From: Ruminiclostridium cellobioparum subsp. termitidis CT1112
Lineage (GTDB): Bacteria > Bacillota > Clostridia > Acetivibrionales > DSM-1351
DNA length: 64,000 nt
Reading direction: 5' to 3'
Assembly: GCF_000350485.1 (NCBI RefSeq)
Contig: NZ_AORV01000060.1
Span: 62,001 to 126,000, forward strand
Every line of letters begins with the position of its first letter. Within the stretch, counting starts at the first letter, position 1. Under the pieces are notes generated by a model. The model did not search any database. It was not told where the DNA came from and worked only from the letters and a program-made list of their open reading frames with translations. Positions 42,761 through 51,924 of the stretch are shown here, in pieces. Made by a program: the position numbers and the translations under genes.

Positions 42761-45319
42761 TTAATTTACAGTAAGAGCAGGCTTATTTGAAGCATTTTCC
42801 CTGCTATTGAAGCTTAAGCTTGCTCCATTATTATTCTCTACCTGCAATTTGAAGGTCACTTTTTTATCTCCGCTCATCTGGCTGTTCACATAGCTTGTAA
42901 CGTCTATGGTATACCAGCCTGCAGCCGATACGTCAACCGTGCCAATTGATACCGCATCTGTGCTGCCGGGCTGATTGTCCCAGGTTATACTTCCGCTGCC
43001 CGATTCGATCCAGGAATCGGTGCCCGAAAGTCCGTATATTTTTACAGGTGTAGCCGCAGATGCGGCATTGCAGTATATCTTCAAGGCAGCCGATGCAACC
43101 GATGTTCCCGCACGTCCGGTAAGGTCAAATTTTATGAAACCCTTCCTGTTGTATCCGGCGTCCGGATCACCTTTGACATCAATCGTAGTGGCTGTGCCAT
43201 AATTGGTTGCTGAGTAAGTCCCGTCCCTTACATATGCATCAGCGCTTGCCGGATAGTCCACAGGGACAGCTGAAGTCGTAGCGCTCACAGCCGTGCTCCA
43301 TGCGCTCGAACCGGCACTGTTTTTAGCCCTTACCTTGTAGCTGTGCGTTGACCCCAGTGTTAAACCTGTATGCGAGTAGGGTGATGTTACATTGCTTATT
43401 GTCGTGCCGTCAACTTCAAGGTCATAGCCTGTAGCACCGGCTGCTGAATTCCAGCTTACATTTATTTGTGACGGACCTGCCGCTGTAGCAGTCAAGCCTG
43501 CAGGCACTGCCGGTGCAGCCGGTGTGTAGCTGCCTCCCATAAATGCTGCCATTGCCATACCTGCCGCATTTCCGGTAATAGTAACCTCATTTGTTGCATA
43601 ATCTCTGCGGTTATCATGCCAGATCATACGATTATCATTGAATTGCACTATGTTTGGATCTTCCTGTCCTGAAAGCAATGGATCCAACTGATCCACAGCA
43701 TATTGGGCACTTGTTTCAAAACCTTCGCTCCATGCGCCAAGGAGCTCATACGCCGGATTACTGACACGGTTCAGAGTTGTGACACGGTGGCGGGGGTTCT
43801 TGAACCAGGTGGTACCTGCTCCATTTAACATACTGACGCCCCACGGATTTTTGCCCAGCATAAAATCCATCTGCTGCTGTGCTAAATTTAAGTATGCGGA
43901 ACTGCCTGAAAGCTCCTGATACATCAATGCTTCAACCGCATTATTGCTCATTGCCTCATAAGTGCCCCACTTCGGCTGGCTGCTGTTATTCCAGAATTGC
44001 GCATCCGCGTAGGATTTCTTTACATTCAAATGGTTGTTCATACGGGCTGCAGCAGTACTCTTGTATGCCGGATCAAGTGATGCCACTTCATAGTTTGCCC
44101 ATGCATAGGATCTTGACCAATTGAGGCTGGTGTCGCTTTTGTTATACCACTCCCCTGCGCTGTCACAATATGACCTCGCATCTGTCAGGTAAGAAGCTGT
44201 CCCTGTGGCACGGTAGAGTTCTGCCGCCGCCCAGGCCATATCATCCCTGTAATCGGTATCCACATAGAACTCATCCGCATCTCCTGCAATTCCTGTCCTT
44301 GTCTTTCCCCAGGTGTATATCTGCTGTGCTGCCGCAAGATAATTACCGGCCAATGCTGCATCATAGCAGGGTCCGCTGGGGTCTCCCCATATTTTTGCTC
44401 CAAGTGCCAGCGCAGCTGCCGCTTTCCCTGCCAGGTTGGCACCGGTCCCCGCCGGACACGGATGCACCGGACGCGCCGCACCATATATGGTATTATCATT
44501 TTCAGGCCAGCATTTGCTGCGGGAATCAAGATCATCATTTTCAACATCATGGTCAAGGCCATCGGCTACTTCCATATATAATATCTGGTTTGTGTTGTCC
44601 CACATCTTTCTTATGAAGTCAAGTCCGACTCTTGCTTCGGTTAATACCCCGCCGGAGCTTCCGGGGGAAGGAAATGCCTCAGGACGGTGTATATATGTTG
44701 TTAAGATTACATCGGTCACATGTCCTATGGTGCTCATGAATTTAATATAATCGGACGCGTCGTGCCATCCTCCGGTAACATCAATAGTTTTGGATGTTCC
44801 GTCAGGTTTTCCGTCTATTGACGAATTTGAACCTGATATATGGCAGGGGCCATGATCCTTCGGATTGGTATTTCCACAGCGCTGTACTTTAAAAAATTGC
44901 ATTGAAAGATCGGCCAGGGTACTGTAGACTGAATCACCCACTGGAAAGGACGGCGATTTATATGAGTTGATTTTAATATAATATCCGCTGCCCGGTGTAT
45001 TCAGAGCGCTGAAGTCAAGATCATATGTATATGCGCATTTTGCTCCGCCTGCGTCGCCCCAGCTTCCCTTATTTGGTGACGAAATTGTTCCATTTAACAC
45101 TGATACATTGCCTGAATTAAATACGTCGTACCTGACGCCGCTTAGATTGGTGCTGGACAGCACCATAGCAACCTTTCCTGCTGACGGCTTGTACCCTGCC
45201 TGGTTAACCCTGATAAATATTCCGCTGGCATTTGCCCAGGCTGTGTCTGCCGGCATTATCACTGCTGTCAGCATGATAATTGCAACCAGGAATGAAATAA
45301 CTCTGCTTCTTCTTTTCAT
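42761..45319 (-). CDS. Secreted GH9 glucanase with Fn3 and DNRLRE domains
   Basis: An 852-residue secreted enzyme: signal peptide (1-31), CelD-type Ig domain (about 33-125), GH9 domain (about 135-590), fibronectin type III (about 602-683) and DNRLRE/CBM96-like domain (about 692-852). Catalytic residues visible: Asp187 and Asp190 in GGWHDASDY, NPRHR, and acid Glu578 in YATNEV. AGGAGAG precedes the ATG. No dockerin. It is a paralogue of the 780-residue enzyme, which lacks the Fn3 domain. It starts 76 bp after the BadF kinase gene with no separate promoter seen, so both may share the promoter at 46497. Confidence 0.88.
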   Translation of the reverse strand: MKRRSRVISFLVAIIMLTAVIMPADTAWANASGIFIRVNQAGYKPSAGKVAMVLSSTNLSGVRYDVFNSGNVSVLNGTISSPNKGSWGDAGGAKCAYTYDLDFSALNTPGSGYYIKINSYKSPSFPVGDSVYSTLADLSMQFFKVQRCGNTNPKDHGPCHISGSNSSIDGKPDGTSKTIDVTGGWHDASDYIKFMSTIGHVTDVILTTYIHRPEAFPSPGSSGGVLTEARVGLDFIRKMWDNTNQILYMEVADGLDHDVENDDLDSRSKCWPENDNTIYGAARPVHPCPAGTGANLAGKAAAALALGAKIWGDPSGPCYDAALAGNYLAAAQQIYTWGKTRTGIAGDADEFYVDTDYRDDMAWAAAELYRATGTASYLTDARSYCDSAGEWYNKSDTSLNWSRSYAWANYEVASLDPAYKSTAAARMNNHLNVKKSYADAQFWNNSSQPKWGTYEAMSNNAVEALMYQELSGSSAYLNLAQQQMDFMLGKNPWGVSMLNGAGTTWFKNPRHRVTTLNRVSNPAYELLGAWSEGFETSAQYAVDQLDPLLSGQEDPNIVQFNDNRMIWHDNRRDYATNEVTITGNAAGMAMAAFMGGSYTPAAPAVPAGLTATAAGPSQINVSWNSAAGATGYDLEVDGTTISNVTSPYSHTGLTLGSTHSYKVRAKNSAGSSAWSTAVSATTSAVPVDYPASADAYVRDGTYSATNYGTATTIDVKGDPDAGYNRKGFIKFDLTGRAGTSVASAALKIYCNAASAATPVKIYGLSGTDSWIESGSGSITWDNQPGSTDAVSIGTVDVSAAGWYTIDVTSYVNSQMSGDKKVTFKLQVENNNGASLSFNSRENASNKPALTVN

Positions 45320-45395
45320 TTTTTACACTCTCCTAAACTTTTAATATATGTGAATTTGACTTACAAGATCCCCTTGTCAATTCTACAAATTATGT

Positions 45396-46388
45396 TTAGT
45401 TGGCATATGCATTCAAAACTTTTTCCCTGTTATGCCTTTTACAGCCATTTTCCTCTAAAGCCCATAAAACCGCACCCGCCACAGGCGGTGATTTTAAGAT
45501 GTTAAAAGCTATCCGCCTTTCTTTATTCTTTTCAATGACTTCCTGCTTAATTTTATCAATCGCCCTTGAATTTTCACCTTTTACAAATATTGAACCGGCC
45601 AGAATGACATTTATAGTTTCCTCCCTGCCAAAATCAAGATTGGTTATAAGTCCATTTATACATCTGGCATACTCCCGGCCCATGTTATCCAATATTTCCA
45701 GCGCTACCGCATCATTTTTATTGGCGGCTTCAAAAATCAATTTATTAAAAAAATCATATCTATATTCACCTTCATCGATTTTGTATTGCAGAGCTTCTAC
45801 AAAATCAAATTTTGATTTTATATTTAAAATTTCAAAAAAAAGGTCAGTCAGATATGTATCAGGGTCTCCTTTAAAAATTGAATTGTACGTTGCGGACATG
45901 GCTTTACCTGCCAGATATTCCCCGCCTCCGAAATCTCCCCCGCTCATAGCTCCCAATCCGCCAATCTGGAGCATATTTCCCCTGGAATCAATTCCACCTA
46001 TGTTAAAAGCCGTCCCGTTTATTGCACAAATCCCAAATCCATTCTCACATCCGGCTTTAACTCCAAGATAGGTATCATTGCACAGAATAAAGTTTTTTAT
46101 TCCCAGGTCAGCTATTATATTTGAAATGAGTTCATGCTGTTTTTTTGTATCGACTCCTGCCAAACCGAATACGCATTTTCCAAGCTCGTCTGCAATTATG
46201 CCGTTTTTATCAAATACATATGTAATAAGCTTGTCCAATTCTTGCTTAAGTTCATCATAGCCGCCTTTCAGGCATTCATGGTTGGTTTTTCCCCAGCTTA
46301 TAAAATCAACCGGGTCCCCGTCCAGATTGAAAACAGAACAGTGGGTCTTTGTCCCCCCTCCGTCAATTCCCAGTATGTATTTCTTCAT
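45396..46388 (-). CDS. BadF/BcrA-type ATPase, N-acetylhexosamine kinase-like
   Basis: A 330-residue sugar kinase of the ASKHA fold. Phosphate-binding motifs: LGIDGGGTKTHCSVF (5-19), CNDTYLGVKAG, and INGTAFNIGGID with GGDFGGGEYLAG. These match GlcNAc kinase-like BadF/BadG/BcrA/D proteins, so it probably phosphorylates a hexosamine or hexose released in the cytoplasm, giving the substrate NagA needs. GGAGGAG lies upstream. It is a paralogue of the kinase at 60052 and has the decayed end of a GH4 gene just upstream, as the other copy has an intact one. Confidence 0.85.
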   Translation of the reverse strand: MKKYILGIDGGGTKTHCSVFNLDGDPVDFISWGKTNHECLKGGYDELKQELDKLITYVFDKNGIIADELGKCVFGLAGVDTKKQHELISNIIADLGIKNFILCNDTYLGVKAGCENGFGICAINGTAFNIGGIDSRGNMLQIGGLGAMSGGDFGGGEYLAGKAMSATYNSIFKGDPDTYLTDLFFEILNIKSKFDFVEALQYKIDEGEYRYDFFNKLIFEAANKNDAVALEILDNMGREYARCINGLITNLDFGREETINVILAGSIFVKGENSRAIDKIKQEVIEKNKERRIAFNILKSPPVAGAVLWALEENGCKRHNREKVLNAYAN

Positions 46389-46391
46389 AGC

Positions 46392-46451
46392 TTCTCCTCC
46401 TGAAACTGTGGTAAAAATTCCTTATTGGCCTCAAGCATTTCATCAAGTACA
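46392..46451 (-). pseudogene. 3' remnant of a GH4 6-phospho-glycosidase gene
   Basis: The minus strand encodes AKGVLDEMLEANKEFLPQF, nearly identical to the end of the intact GH4 at 61125 (AKPMLDEMLEANRKFLPQF). In-frame stops lie directly upstream, and the reading frame ends at a TGA overlapping the kinase ATG. Only about 20 codons survive. Confidence 0.85.
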
Positions 46452-46496
46452 CCTTTTGCCTATCATTTCATAATTTTTATAAATTCTCTTGGTTTA

Positions 46497-46560
46497 ATGA
46501 TATCCCCGCACAACTGCGGCCTCAATGTTATATTTTTACCGATAATTCTTCTTTTTTTAC
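46497..46560 (-). promoter_or_regulatory. AraC-type activated promoter of the BadF kinase gene
   Basis: On the minus strand: GTAAA (46556-46560), GTAAA 21 bp on (46535-46539), 10 bp to -35 TTGAGG (46520-46525), 17 bp to -10 TATCAT (46497-46502). It is nearly identical to the promoter at 34495 outside the spacer. The remaining part of the gap (46561-46839) holds only AT-rich DNA and the uxuA leader. Confidence 0.75.
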
Positions 46561-46809
46561 ATATATTGTTATAACATCCCATATAATTTTTATCACAGCA
46601 ATTTTTGCAATATAAACAGCAACCAAAACATATTTGTGTTATAAAAATATTGCTAGTATTTAGAATTAAACTGGCCTTTCCAGCAGTTGTCATAAATCAG
46701 CAATACAGGTATAATTTCTTATATTGATTTTATGTATATTTATAAAAAGAATATGGCTAATAAAAGGTTAATGTTTACAATATAAGACAAGTGCTTTAAT
46801 TAAATTATT

Positions 46810-46839
46810 CCGTGCTGAAAGCACGGGGATGGAGGTCAC
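46810..46839 (+). promoter_or_regulatory. Hairpin before the uxuA ribosome site
   Basis: CCGTGC/GCACGG with a TGAAA-type loop lies directly before GGATGGAGGTCAC and the uxuA ATG. It could influence ribosome access. Confidence 0.5.
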
Positions 46840-47889
46840 ATGAAATTATCATTCAGATGGTATGGCAAGGACGATCCGGTCAAAATAAGCTATATCAGGC
46901 AAATCCCAAATATGTACAGCATAGTTACAGCTGTTTATGACGTTCCGGTGGGAGAAATCTGGAGTCATGAAAGCATAGCACAGTTAAAAGATGAAGTTGA
47001 AAAGGCAGGACTCAGGTTTGATGTTATTGAAAGCGTTCCTGTTCATGAAGATATCAAGCTTGGGCTTCCTTCAAGAGACAGGTACATTGAAAACTACAAG
47101 GAAAATATCCGGAGACTTTCAAAAGCCGGGGTGAAATGCATCTGTTATAATTTTATGCCTGTATTTGACTGGACACGCACGCAATTGGACAAGACTCTGC
47201 CTGACGGCTCAACTGCTCTTGTCTATTATAAAGACCAGCTGCAAAAAATGGACCCTCTAAAGGGCGAATTATCGCTTCCCGGCTGGGATGCAAGCTACAC
47301 CAAAGATCAATTGGCAAATATTTTTGAAGCATATTCCAAAGTGGATGATGAAAAATTGTGGTCACATCTGGAATATTTTCTTAAAGAAATTATTCCTGTT
47401 GCAGAAAAGTGTGATGTTAGAATGGCCATTCATCCGGATGATCCGCCGTGGCCCATATTCGGTCTTCCAAGGATCATAACAAATGAAAAGAACCTGGACA
47501 GATTCCTCAAACTGGTTGACAGTGAATACAACGGATTGACCTTCTGCACCGGTTCACTGGGGAGCGGCAGTTTTAACGACATCGTTAGGATGGTTGATAA
47601 ATATTCTGCCATGGGCCGTATTCATTTCATGCACATCAGAAATGTCAAGCTGCTTGACGACGGAAGCTTTGAGGAAAGTGCCCACTACTCGCCCTGCGGC
47701 TCACTGGACGTAGTTGAAATTGTAAAAGTGCTTTATAAGAATAAATTTCAAGGCTATGTACGTCCTGACCACGGCAGGATGATATGGGGTGAAACCGGCC
47801 GGCCGGGCTATGGGTTGTATGACAGAGCTTTGGGAGCCATGTACCTCACCGGCATATGGGAAACTTTAGTGAAAACGGATAGCAAATAA
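46840..47889 (+). CDS. uxuA: Mannonate dehydratase
   Basis: A 349-residue TIM-barrel enzyme that dehydrates D-mannonate to 2-keto-3-deoxygluconate. Recognised from [18 protein letters not shown] at the start, [33 protein letters not shown] and HMRN-like FMHIRNVK, with the metal-binding His and Cys residues of the family; close to the usual 350-360 residues. GGAGGT precedes the ATG. It is followed by uxuB, so both work on glucuronate-derived intermediates. The isomerase (uxaC) and later kinase/aldolase are not in the window. Confidence 0.94.
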   Translation: MKLSFRWYGKDDPVKISYIRQIPNMYSIVTAVYDVPVGEIWSHESIAQLKDEVEKAGLRFDVIESVPVHEDIKLGLPSRDRYIENYKENIRRLSKAGVKCICYNFMPVFDWTRTQLDKTLPDGSTALVYYKDQLQKMDPLKGELSLPGWDASYTKDQLANIFEAYSKVDDEKLWSHLEYFLKEIIPVAEKCDVRMAIHPDDPPWPIFGLPRIITNEKNLDRFLKLVDSEYNGLTFCTGSLGSGSFNDIVRMVDKYSAMGRIHFMHIRNVKLLDDGSFEESAHYSPCGSLDVVEIVKVLYKNKFQGYVRPDHGRMIWGETGRPGYGLYDRALGAMYLTGIWETLVKTDSK

Positions 47890-47940
47890 CTATGAATTTA
47901 ACGCTATTTTTTACATTTTACTGCAGACATGGAGGTTCAT

Positions 47941-48798
47941 ATGGATTTACCATTTAAAATCGATTTAAGCAATAAAGTGGCAGTTGTCACCGGCGGAACC
48001 GGTGTTTTGGGTGCATACTGGGTCAACGCGCTTGCTGCCTGCGGAGCCAGGGTTGCAATACTGGGAAGGGACCTTGCTCTTATTGAAAAAAAGGCTTCGG
48101 AAATTGTCAGCTCCGGCGGCTCTGCCATAGGAGTTGCCGCAGATGTTCTTGACAGGGAAAGCCTTAAAAATGCTCATAAAATTGTACTGCAAAAATTAGG
48201 CCCTTGCGATATCCTTATCAACGGTGCCGGAGGAAATCATCCCAAAGGTACTACTACAAAGGAATACCTTTACCCGGAGGATCTTACCGATAAAAAGGAC
48301 GGCATTACAACTTTTTTTGATCTGGATGAACAGGGCATAAAACATGTGATGGATCTGAACTTTCTGGGCACTCTGCTGCCTTCCCAGGAATTTTCAATAG
48401 ACATGGTCGGGAGAAAGGGCTGTACAATAATCAATATTTCCTCCATGAATGCCTATACTCCGCTTACAAAAATTCCTGCATATTCGGGAGCAAAAGCAGC
48501 GGTATCAAACTTCACCCAATGGCTTGCAGTACATATGTCCAAGGTCGGAATAAGAGTCAACGCCATAGCACCCGGCTTCTTCCTGACAAAACAGAATGAG
48601 GCTCTGCTTAAAAATCCCGATGGGAGTTACACCGAACGGTCCCACAAGATTTTGAACAGTACGCCTATGGGCAGGTTCGGAGAAGCTCAAGAGCTGGTGG
48701 GCGTGCTGTTATTTCTGGTGAACGAGGAAGCCTCAAGCTTTGTAAATGGTGTGGTTATTCCTGTGGACGGAGGCTTCTCGGCATATTCAGGGGTGTAG
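47941..48798 (+). CDS. uxuB: D-mannonate oxidoreductase, SDR type
   Basis: A 285-residue short-chain dehydrogenase: cofactor loop TGGTGVLGAYW (about 18-28), NGAGGNHP, catalytic Ser in INISSMNAY and Tyr-x-x-x-Lys in YSGAKAAVSNF, and the C-terminal VNGVVIPVDGGFSAYSG. It matches the Firmicute SDR enzymes that reduce fructuronate to mannonate, consistent with uxuA 51 bp upstream. The start at 47941 has GGAGG 5 nt away. The 17 bases over the ribosome site and ATG are identical to those of the AraC gene at 18390. Confidence 0.88.
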   Translation: MDLPFKIDLSNKVAVVTGGTGVLGAYWVNALAACGARVAILGRDLALIEKKASEIVSSGGSAIGVAADVLDRESLKNAHKIVLQKLGPCDILINGAGGNHPKGTTTKEYLYPEDLTDKKDGITTFFDLDEQGIKHVMDLNFLGTLLPSQEFSIDMVGRKGCTIINISSMNAYTPLTKIPAYSGAKAAVSNFTQWLAVHMSKVGIRVNAIAPGFFLTKQNEALLKNPDGSYTERSHKILNSTPMGRFGEAQELVGVLLFLVNEEASSFVNGVVIPVDGGFSAYSGV

Positions 48799-48835
48799 CT
48801 GTGATTTAAAGATAAAAATTTTATATTTCACGTAA

Positions 48836-48867
48836 AAAAACTGCATAGCCTGGTATGCAGTTTTTTA
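48836..48867. terminator. Bidirectional terminator between uxuB and the 183-residue gene
   Basis: AAACTGCATA/TATGCAGTTT with a short loop is flanked by T-runs on both strands (TTTTTTATG and TTTTTTTAC). It serves uxuAB on the plus strand and the convergent gene on the minus strand. Confidence 0.9.
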
Positions 48868-48905
48868 TGCATTAATTACTTTATATATTTATACAAGCTG
48901 ATTCA

Positions 48906-49457
48906 TTATTGTTTTTCACAGTACTTTACAATATTACTTACTGTTGTATTACTCCAAAGCTGTGCTTCTATATACCTGATAGGTCCTTTTTCTCCATTGG
49001 GATTCCATTTTTGCGGAAGCCCGTATTTTTGAATAATCTGTAGTATTTCCTCATACGTATATACTTGTTTTCTATATTCGGCACTATCATCTCCTCTGGG
49101 ACCAAACGTAGGAAACATATCGCCATATGTAAAGGATATTGTATCTGTGTCCAAATCCTTGATATCAATGATGACTGAACAGCCGTCTTTATACCAGGAC
49201 TTTAACCAGGCACATTCCTCAACTGTCATGTAGTGGGGTCTGCTTCGCATGGCTTTCCCCCCTTTTTCCAAAAACATTTTACGTGTCAAATCTTCATATT
49301 TGAACCGTCTTTTTATGTATGTCTCATCCCGTTTTGCTGCGTATATTTGGTTTCTCTTCCTTATTTCGTTAAGAGCATTTTCCGCATCCTCCAAACTTAA
49401 ATCAGAAAGATTACAAAAAGGTCCTTTTTCTTTTTCAAAGTAATGATATAACTTCAC
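48906..49457 (-). CDS. Hypothetical protein
   Basis: A 183-residue soluble protein, not assigned to a function. It starts MKLYHYFEKEKGPFCNLSDL, has a helical Lys/Arg-rich middle (about 25-70), and a C-terminal half with CAWLKSWYKDGCSVIIDIKDL, GDMFPTFGPR and KYGLPQKWNP; the spacing of aromatics suggests a compact mixed fold. Related proteins of unknown role occur in other Firmicutes, as far as I recall. The start is a GTG at 49457 with GGAGG upstream. It is convergent with uxuB. Confidence 0.7.
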   Translation of the reverse strand: MKLYHYFEKEKGPFCNLSDLSLEDAENALNEIRKRNQIYAAKRDETYIKRRFKYEDLTRKMFLEKGGKAMRSRPHYMTVEECAWLKSWYKDGCSVIIDIKDLDTDTISFTYGDMFPTFGPRGDDSAEYRKQVYTYEEILQIIQKYGLPQKWNPNGEKGPIRYIEAQLWSNTTVSNIVKYCEKQ

Positions 49458-49525
49458 CTAAATCCTCCAAATTACGCAAGGCCGTATTAACTCCAAATCC
49501 TTAGGCAACAAGAATACCTTCCTCC

Positions 49526-50353
49526 TCAGCTCTTCCTGCTGTCCATCACAAGGCTCTTTGCCACCACATTCATCCTTCTGATGTTCAAGGCGGTAAGGTG
49601 CTTGATCTGTTCGCTGACCTGCTCCTGAACTTCTCTGAGCAGTTTTTTTATCATATAACCGTATATAAGTACAAGATCCATTTCGATATATATTCCGTCC
49701 GGCCTGTTTTCAGCACGGAACCTGGATATTTTGGATACACCTTCAATATTCGATGTGACATATTCAACTATCTGGTAGATAGTATAGTCTGAAATAGTAT
49801 AATTTCCCATATAGCTGAAGGTAGGCCTGACCACGGATTTTTCGCCCACCAGCTGGTAGCTGCCCTTACCCTTTCTCCTGAAAATCTGGAGCGGGTCAAG
49901 AAAATATCCTGAAAAATCCTTTTTTATCTCAAAGGTAGGGACGGGAATTACGTGTTTTCCCTGCTCTCTTCTGGTGGATAACGCCTGCTTTATTTCATAT
50001 TCACTGGCCACGTCGGTTATATATACCTTTTCGGCAACAGGACCTAACCCAAGACGTGCGGCTATTTTTTCCACCATCCCGTCGGAGGTCCCAATTATGA
50101 GCAGCACCTGGGTGTCATTATTTTTCAGCGCCTTAACAACATCCTCGGCGTGCTTCGGATCTGTAAATAAAGCTCTTTTGACAGAGGCTATCTTTGTACT
50201 TTCCCGTTTTGCAGAAACCCCTGCTACTATGGTATTCCCTTTTATCAGCAGTCCATCGTCTATTATAAAATCTGTCCCATGTTCTCTTGCAACCCAGGAT
50301 GCTCTGTGGCTTTTTCCCGTACCGCTTGGTCCAATAAATCCAATTACTTTCAA
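49526..50353 (-). CDS. P-loop protein with Asp23/Gls24-like C-terminal domain
   Basis: A 275-residue protein. The N-terminus has a Walker A motif GPSGTGKSHRA (8-18) and DFIIDDGLLIKG, suggesting an ATP-binding kinase-like fold. From about 175 the sequence YTISDYTIYQIVEYVTSNI and DLVLIYGYMIKKLLREVQEQV resembles the alkaline-shock Asp23/Gls24 fold. This two-part layout is seen in clostridia without an assigned role; envelope stress is a guess. It starts with TTG, with AGGAGG upstream. A 68-bp gap separates it from the 183-residue gene. Confidence 0.7.
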   Translation of the reverse strand: MKVIGFIGPSGTGKSHRASWVAREHGTDFIIDDGLLIKGNTIVAGVSAKRESTKIASVKRALFTDPKHAEDVVKALKNNDTQVLLIIGTSDGMVEKIAARLGLGPVAEKVYITDVASEYEIKQALSTRREQGKHVIPVPTFEIKKDFSGYFLDPLQIFRRKGKGSYQLVGEKSVVRPTFSYMGNYTISDYTIYQIVEYVTSNIEGVSKISRFRAENRPDGIYIEMDLVLIYGYMIKKLLREVQEQVSEQIKHLTALNIRRMNVVAKSLVMDSRKS

Positions 50354-50511
50354 GGTCTTCCTCCTAATATGGCGTAAACAATAAACATAGAGTCTTTAAT
50401 CTGAATTATTTACATGTTTTAAACAAATTATAAATTATAACGGTATTGTATGTAAATCATTGATTCCAAACCTGCTTAAATATTTTGTATACATTTGTAT
50501 ACAAAGGGAAA

Positions 50512-50541
50512 AAGAGAGCCATTTGACTCTCTTTTCTTTTT
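50512..50541. terminator. Hairpin with flanking A/T runs
   Basis: AAAAGAGAG/CTCTCTTTT with an 8-nt loop is bounded by A-rich and T-rich sequence, so it could end the ytxC transcript from the minus strand. Confidence 0.6.
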
Positions 50542-50619
50542 CCCGGACATTTTAATCTTTTGTAATTTTAAACTTTTTCTGTTGTAATTTTATCGTTTTA
50601 TCTTTTGTAAGGTATAAAT

Positions 50620-50782
50620 TATTTATATTGGCTGTTAACCAATATAAAGTGTTTATTCATTTCAACTACACTTTATATAGTTACTACACGATATATTGTA
50701 TTTATATACCAACTTTTTGTCAATATCTATTGTGAAAAATATTATAGTAATATTTTACTATTTTTTATTGGTCTGTCGACCC
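50620..50782. other. AT-rich spacer with two hairpins
   Basis: No gene is seen between 50354 and 50782. ATATTGG/CCAATAT (50627-50647) and ATATAAAGTG/CACTTTATAT (50644-50680) are perfect stems sharing bases, so they are mutually exclusive folds. They lie downstream of ytxC. Confidence 0.45.
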
Positions 50783-51700
50783 TTAGTCTTTTCTGTCGGA
50801 TTTTGCAAAACTGTATTCACAAACGCTGCAACCGCTGCAAAGTACAACTTTTCCCGAAAAAACATTTTTAATAGTATCCAAAAGTTTTTGATTTTTAAAC
50901 CTCTCCCAATTATGAATAATTATGCTTTTGGGAGCCAGCGTTATCAATGAGCTGACCAGCAGGTCATCGTGATTTATTTCAGACTCGGGGAGCTCGGCTA
51001 TGAACTCCTGGATACACTCATTGGTAATTTCACGTTTCTTCTCATCCAGTAAAACATAGTTTTCATCATATTGCATTACCACATGGATGAAATTGAATTT
51101 CGATTCCTGTATCTCAACAAAATACCTTAAAAGCCTTATAAATTCCTTGTACTCTCTTTCAACAAGGAAGTCATCTACTGCATTGTCAATAATATCTTCA
51201 AGTTCCTTTATATAATCCTTCAGCCTGAAATTGACAAAGCCGTCCAGAATGATGCTGCTTGAGCTTTCAAAATACTCCATTAGTTTTTTTATAATAAGAT
51301 TTCTGCGTCTTATTTGAAACAGGGTGTTGAAAAAAACCTTGTCATCGTTTCTGATTATTTTAAGCGAGATGCGTAATATTTCTTTCTTTTCGGCTGAATT
51401 AAAATATCCATAGTTACTATTAATAATTCTATTTAAAAGTTTTTCTTCATACTGCTGTATAACATGGTCGGCAAGAGCATTTGACACATGATATTTCAGT
51501 AATTCATACTGGTTGGATTTTTTTGAGAACACCGGCTCTCCTTCTAAATTACACACAACTGAAGTTGTACCCTCAAAATCAACCTCTTTAATAGAGTAGT
51601 CTATATTCTTTTCCCTGAGTTGCTGAAGCTCTTTATCTATTTGTTGTATTATGTTTTCTGCGCTATCTGTTATCCCTATTGAGAGATATGGATACTGCAT
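50783..51700 (-). CDS. ytxC: YtxC-family sporulation protein
   Basis: A protein of about 305 residues that matches the YtxC family of endospore formers. Recognised mainly from DGFVNFRLKDYIKELEDIID followed by NAVDDFLVEREYKEFIRLLRYFVEIQESK, the conserved core (about 155-215). Middle and N-terminal parts are helical and charged; the C-terminus has CSGCSVCEYSF, a Cys pair cluster. The ATG at 51700 is preferred to a GTG at 51709 because of AGGGA spacing. Its molecular role in sporulation is unknown. Confidence 0.82.
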   Translation of the reverse strand: MQYPYLSIGITDSAENIIQQIDKELQQLREKNIDYSIKEVDFEGTTSVVCNLEGEPVFSKKSNQYELLKYHVSNALADHVIQQYEEKLLNRIINSNYGYFNSAEKKEILRISLKIIRNDDKVFFNTLFQIRRRNLIIKKLMEYFESSSSIILDGFVNFRLKDYIKELEDIIDNAVDDFLVEREYKEFIRLLRYFVEIQESKFNFIHVVMQYDENYVLLDEKKREITNECIQEFIAELPESEINHDDLLVSSLITLAPKSIIIHNWERFKNQKLLDTIKNVFSGKVVLCSGCSVCEYSFAKSDRKD

Positions 51701-51924
51701 CAACTTCACTTCCCTTCGTGTGTAGTATGTGTTCCGGCAAAATGTTGTATGCAGTGAGCGTTTTTACAGTTTATGCTATCAAAAATTATTTTTATAATTT
51801 CCCAGCAGCTTCATCCGCTCCCTTAAGTCTTGCTACATTATATGCACTGTAATTTTTTAAGGTACTACACCTTCAAGATTAATTTATAACAGAGCGAGCG
51901 GCGTATTTTCTTTATTTTCAGAAC

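Noticed and set aside
36693-45319. Cellulosomal dockerin on the GH9 enzymes
   Set aside because: Neither protein has the paired calcium-binding repeats; both end in DNRLRE domains.
45320-45395. Terminator between BadF kinase and the second GH9
   Set aside because: The only stem (TTGAC/GTCAA) is weak and lacks a T-run, so co-transcription is favoured.
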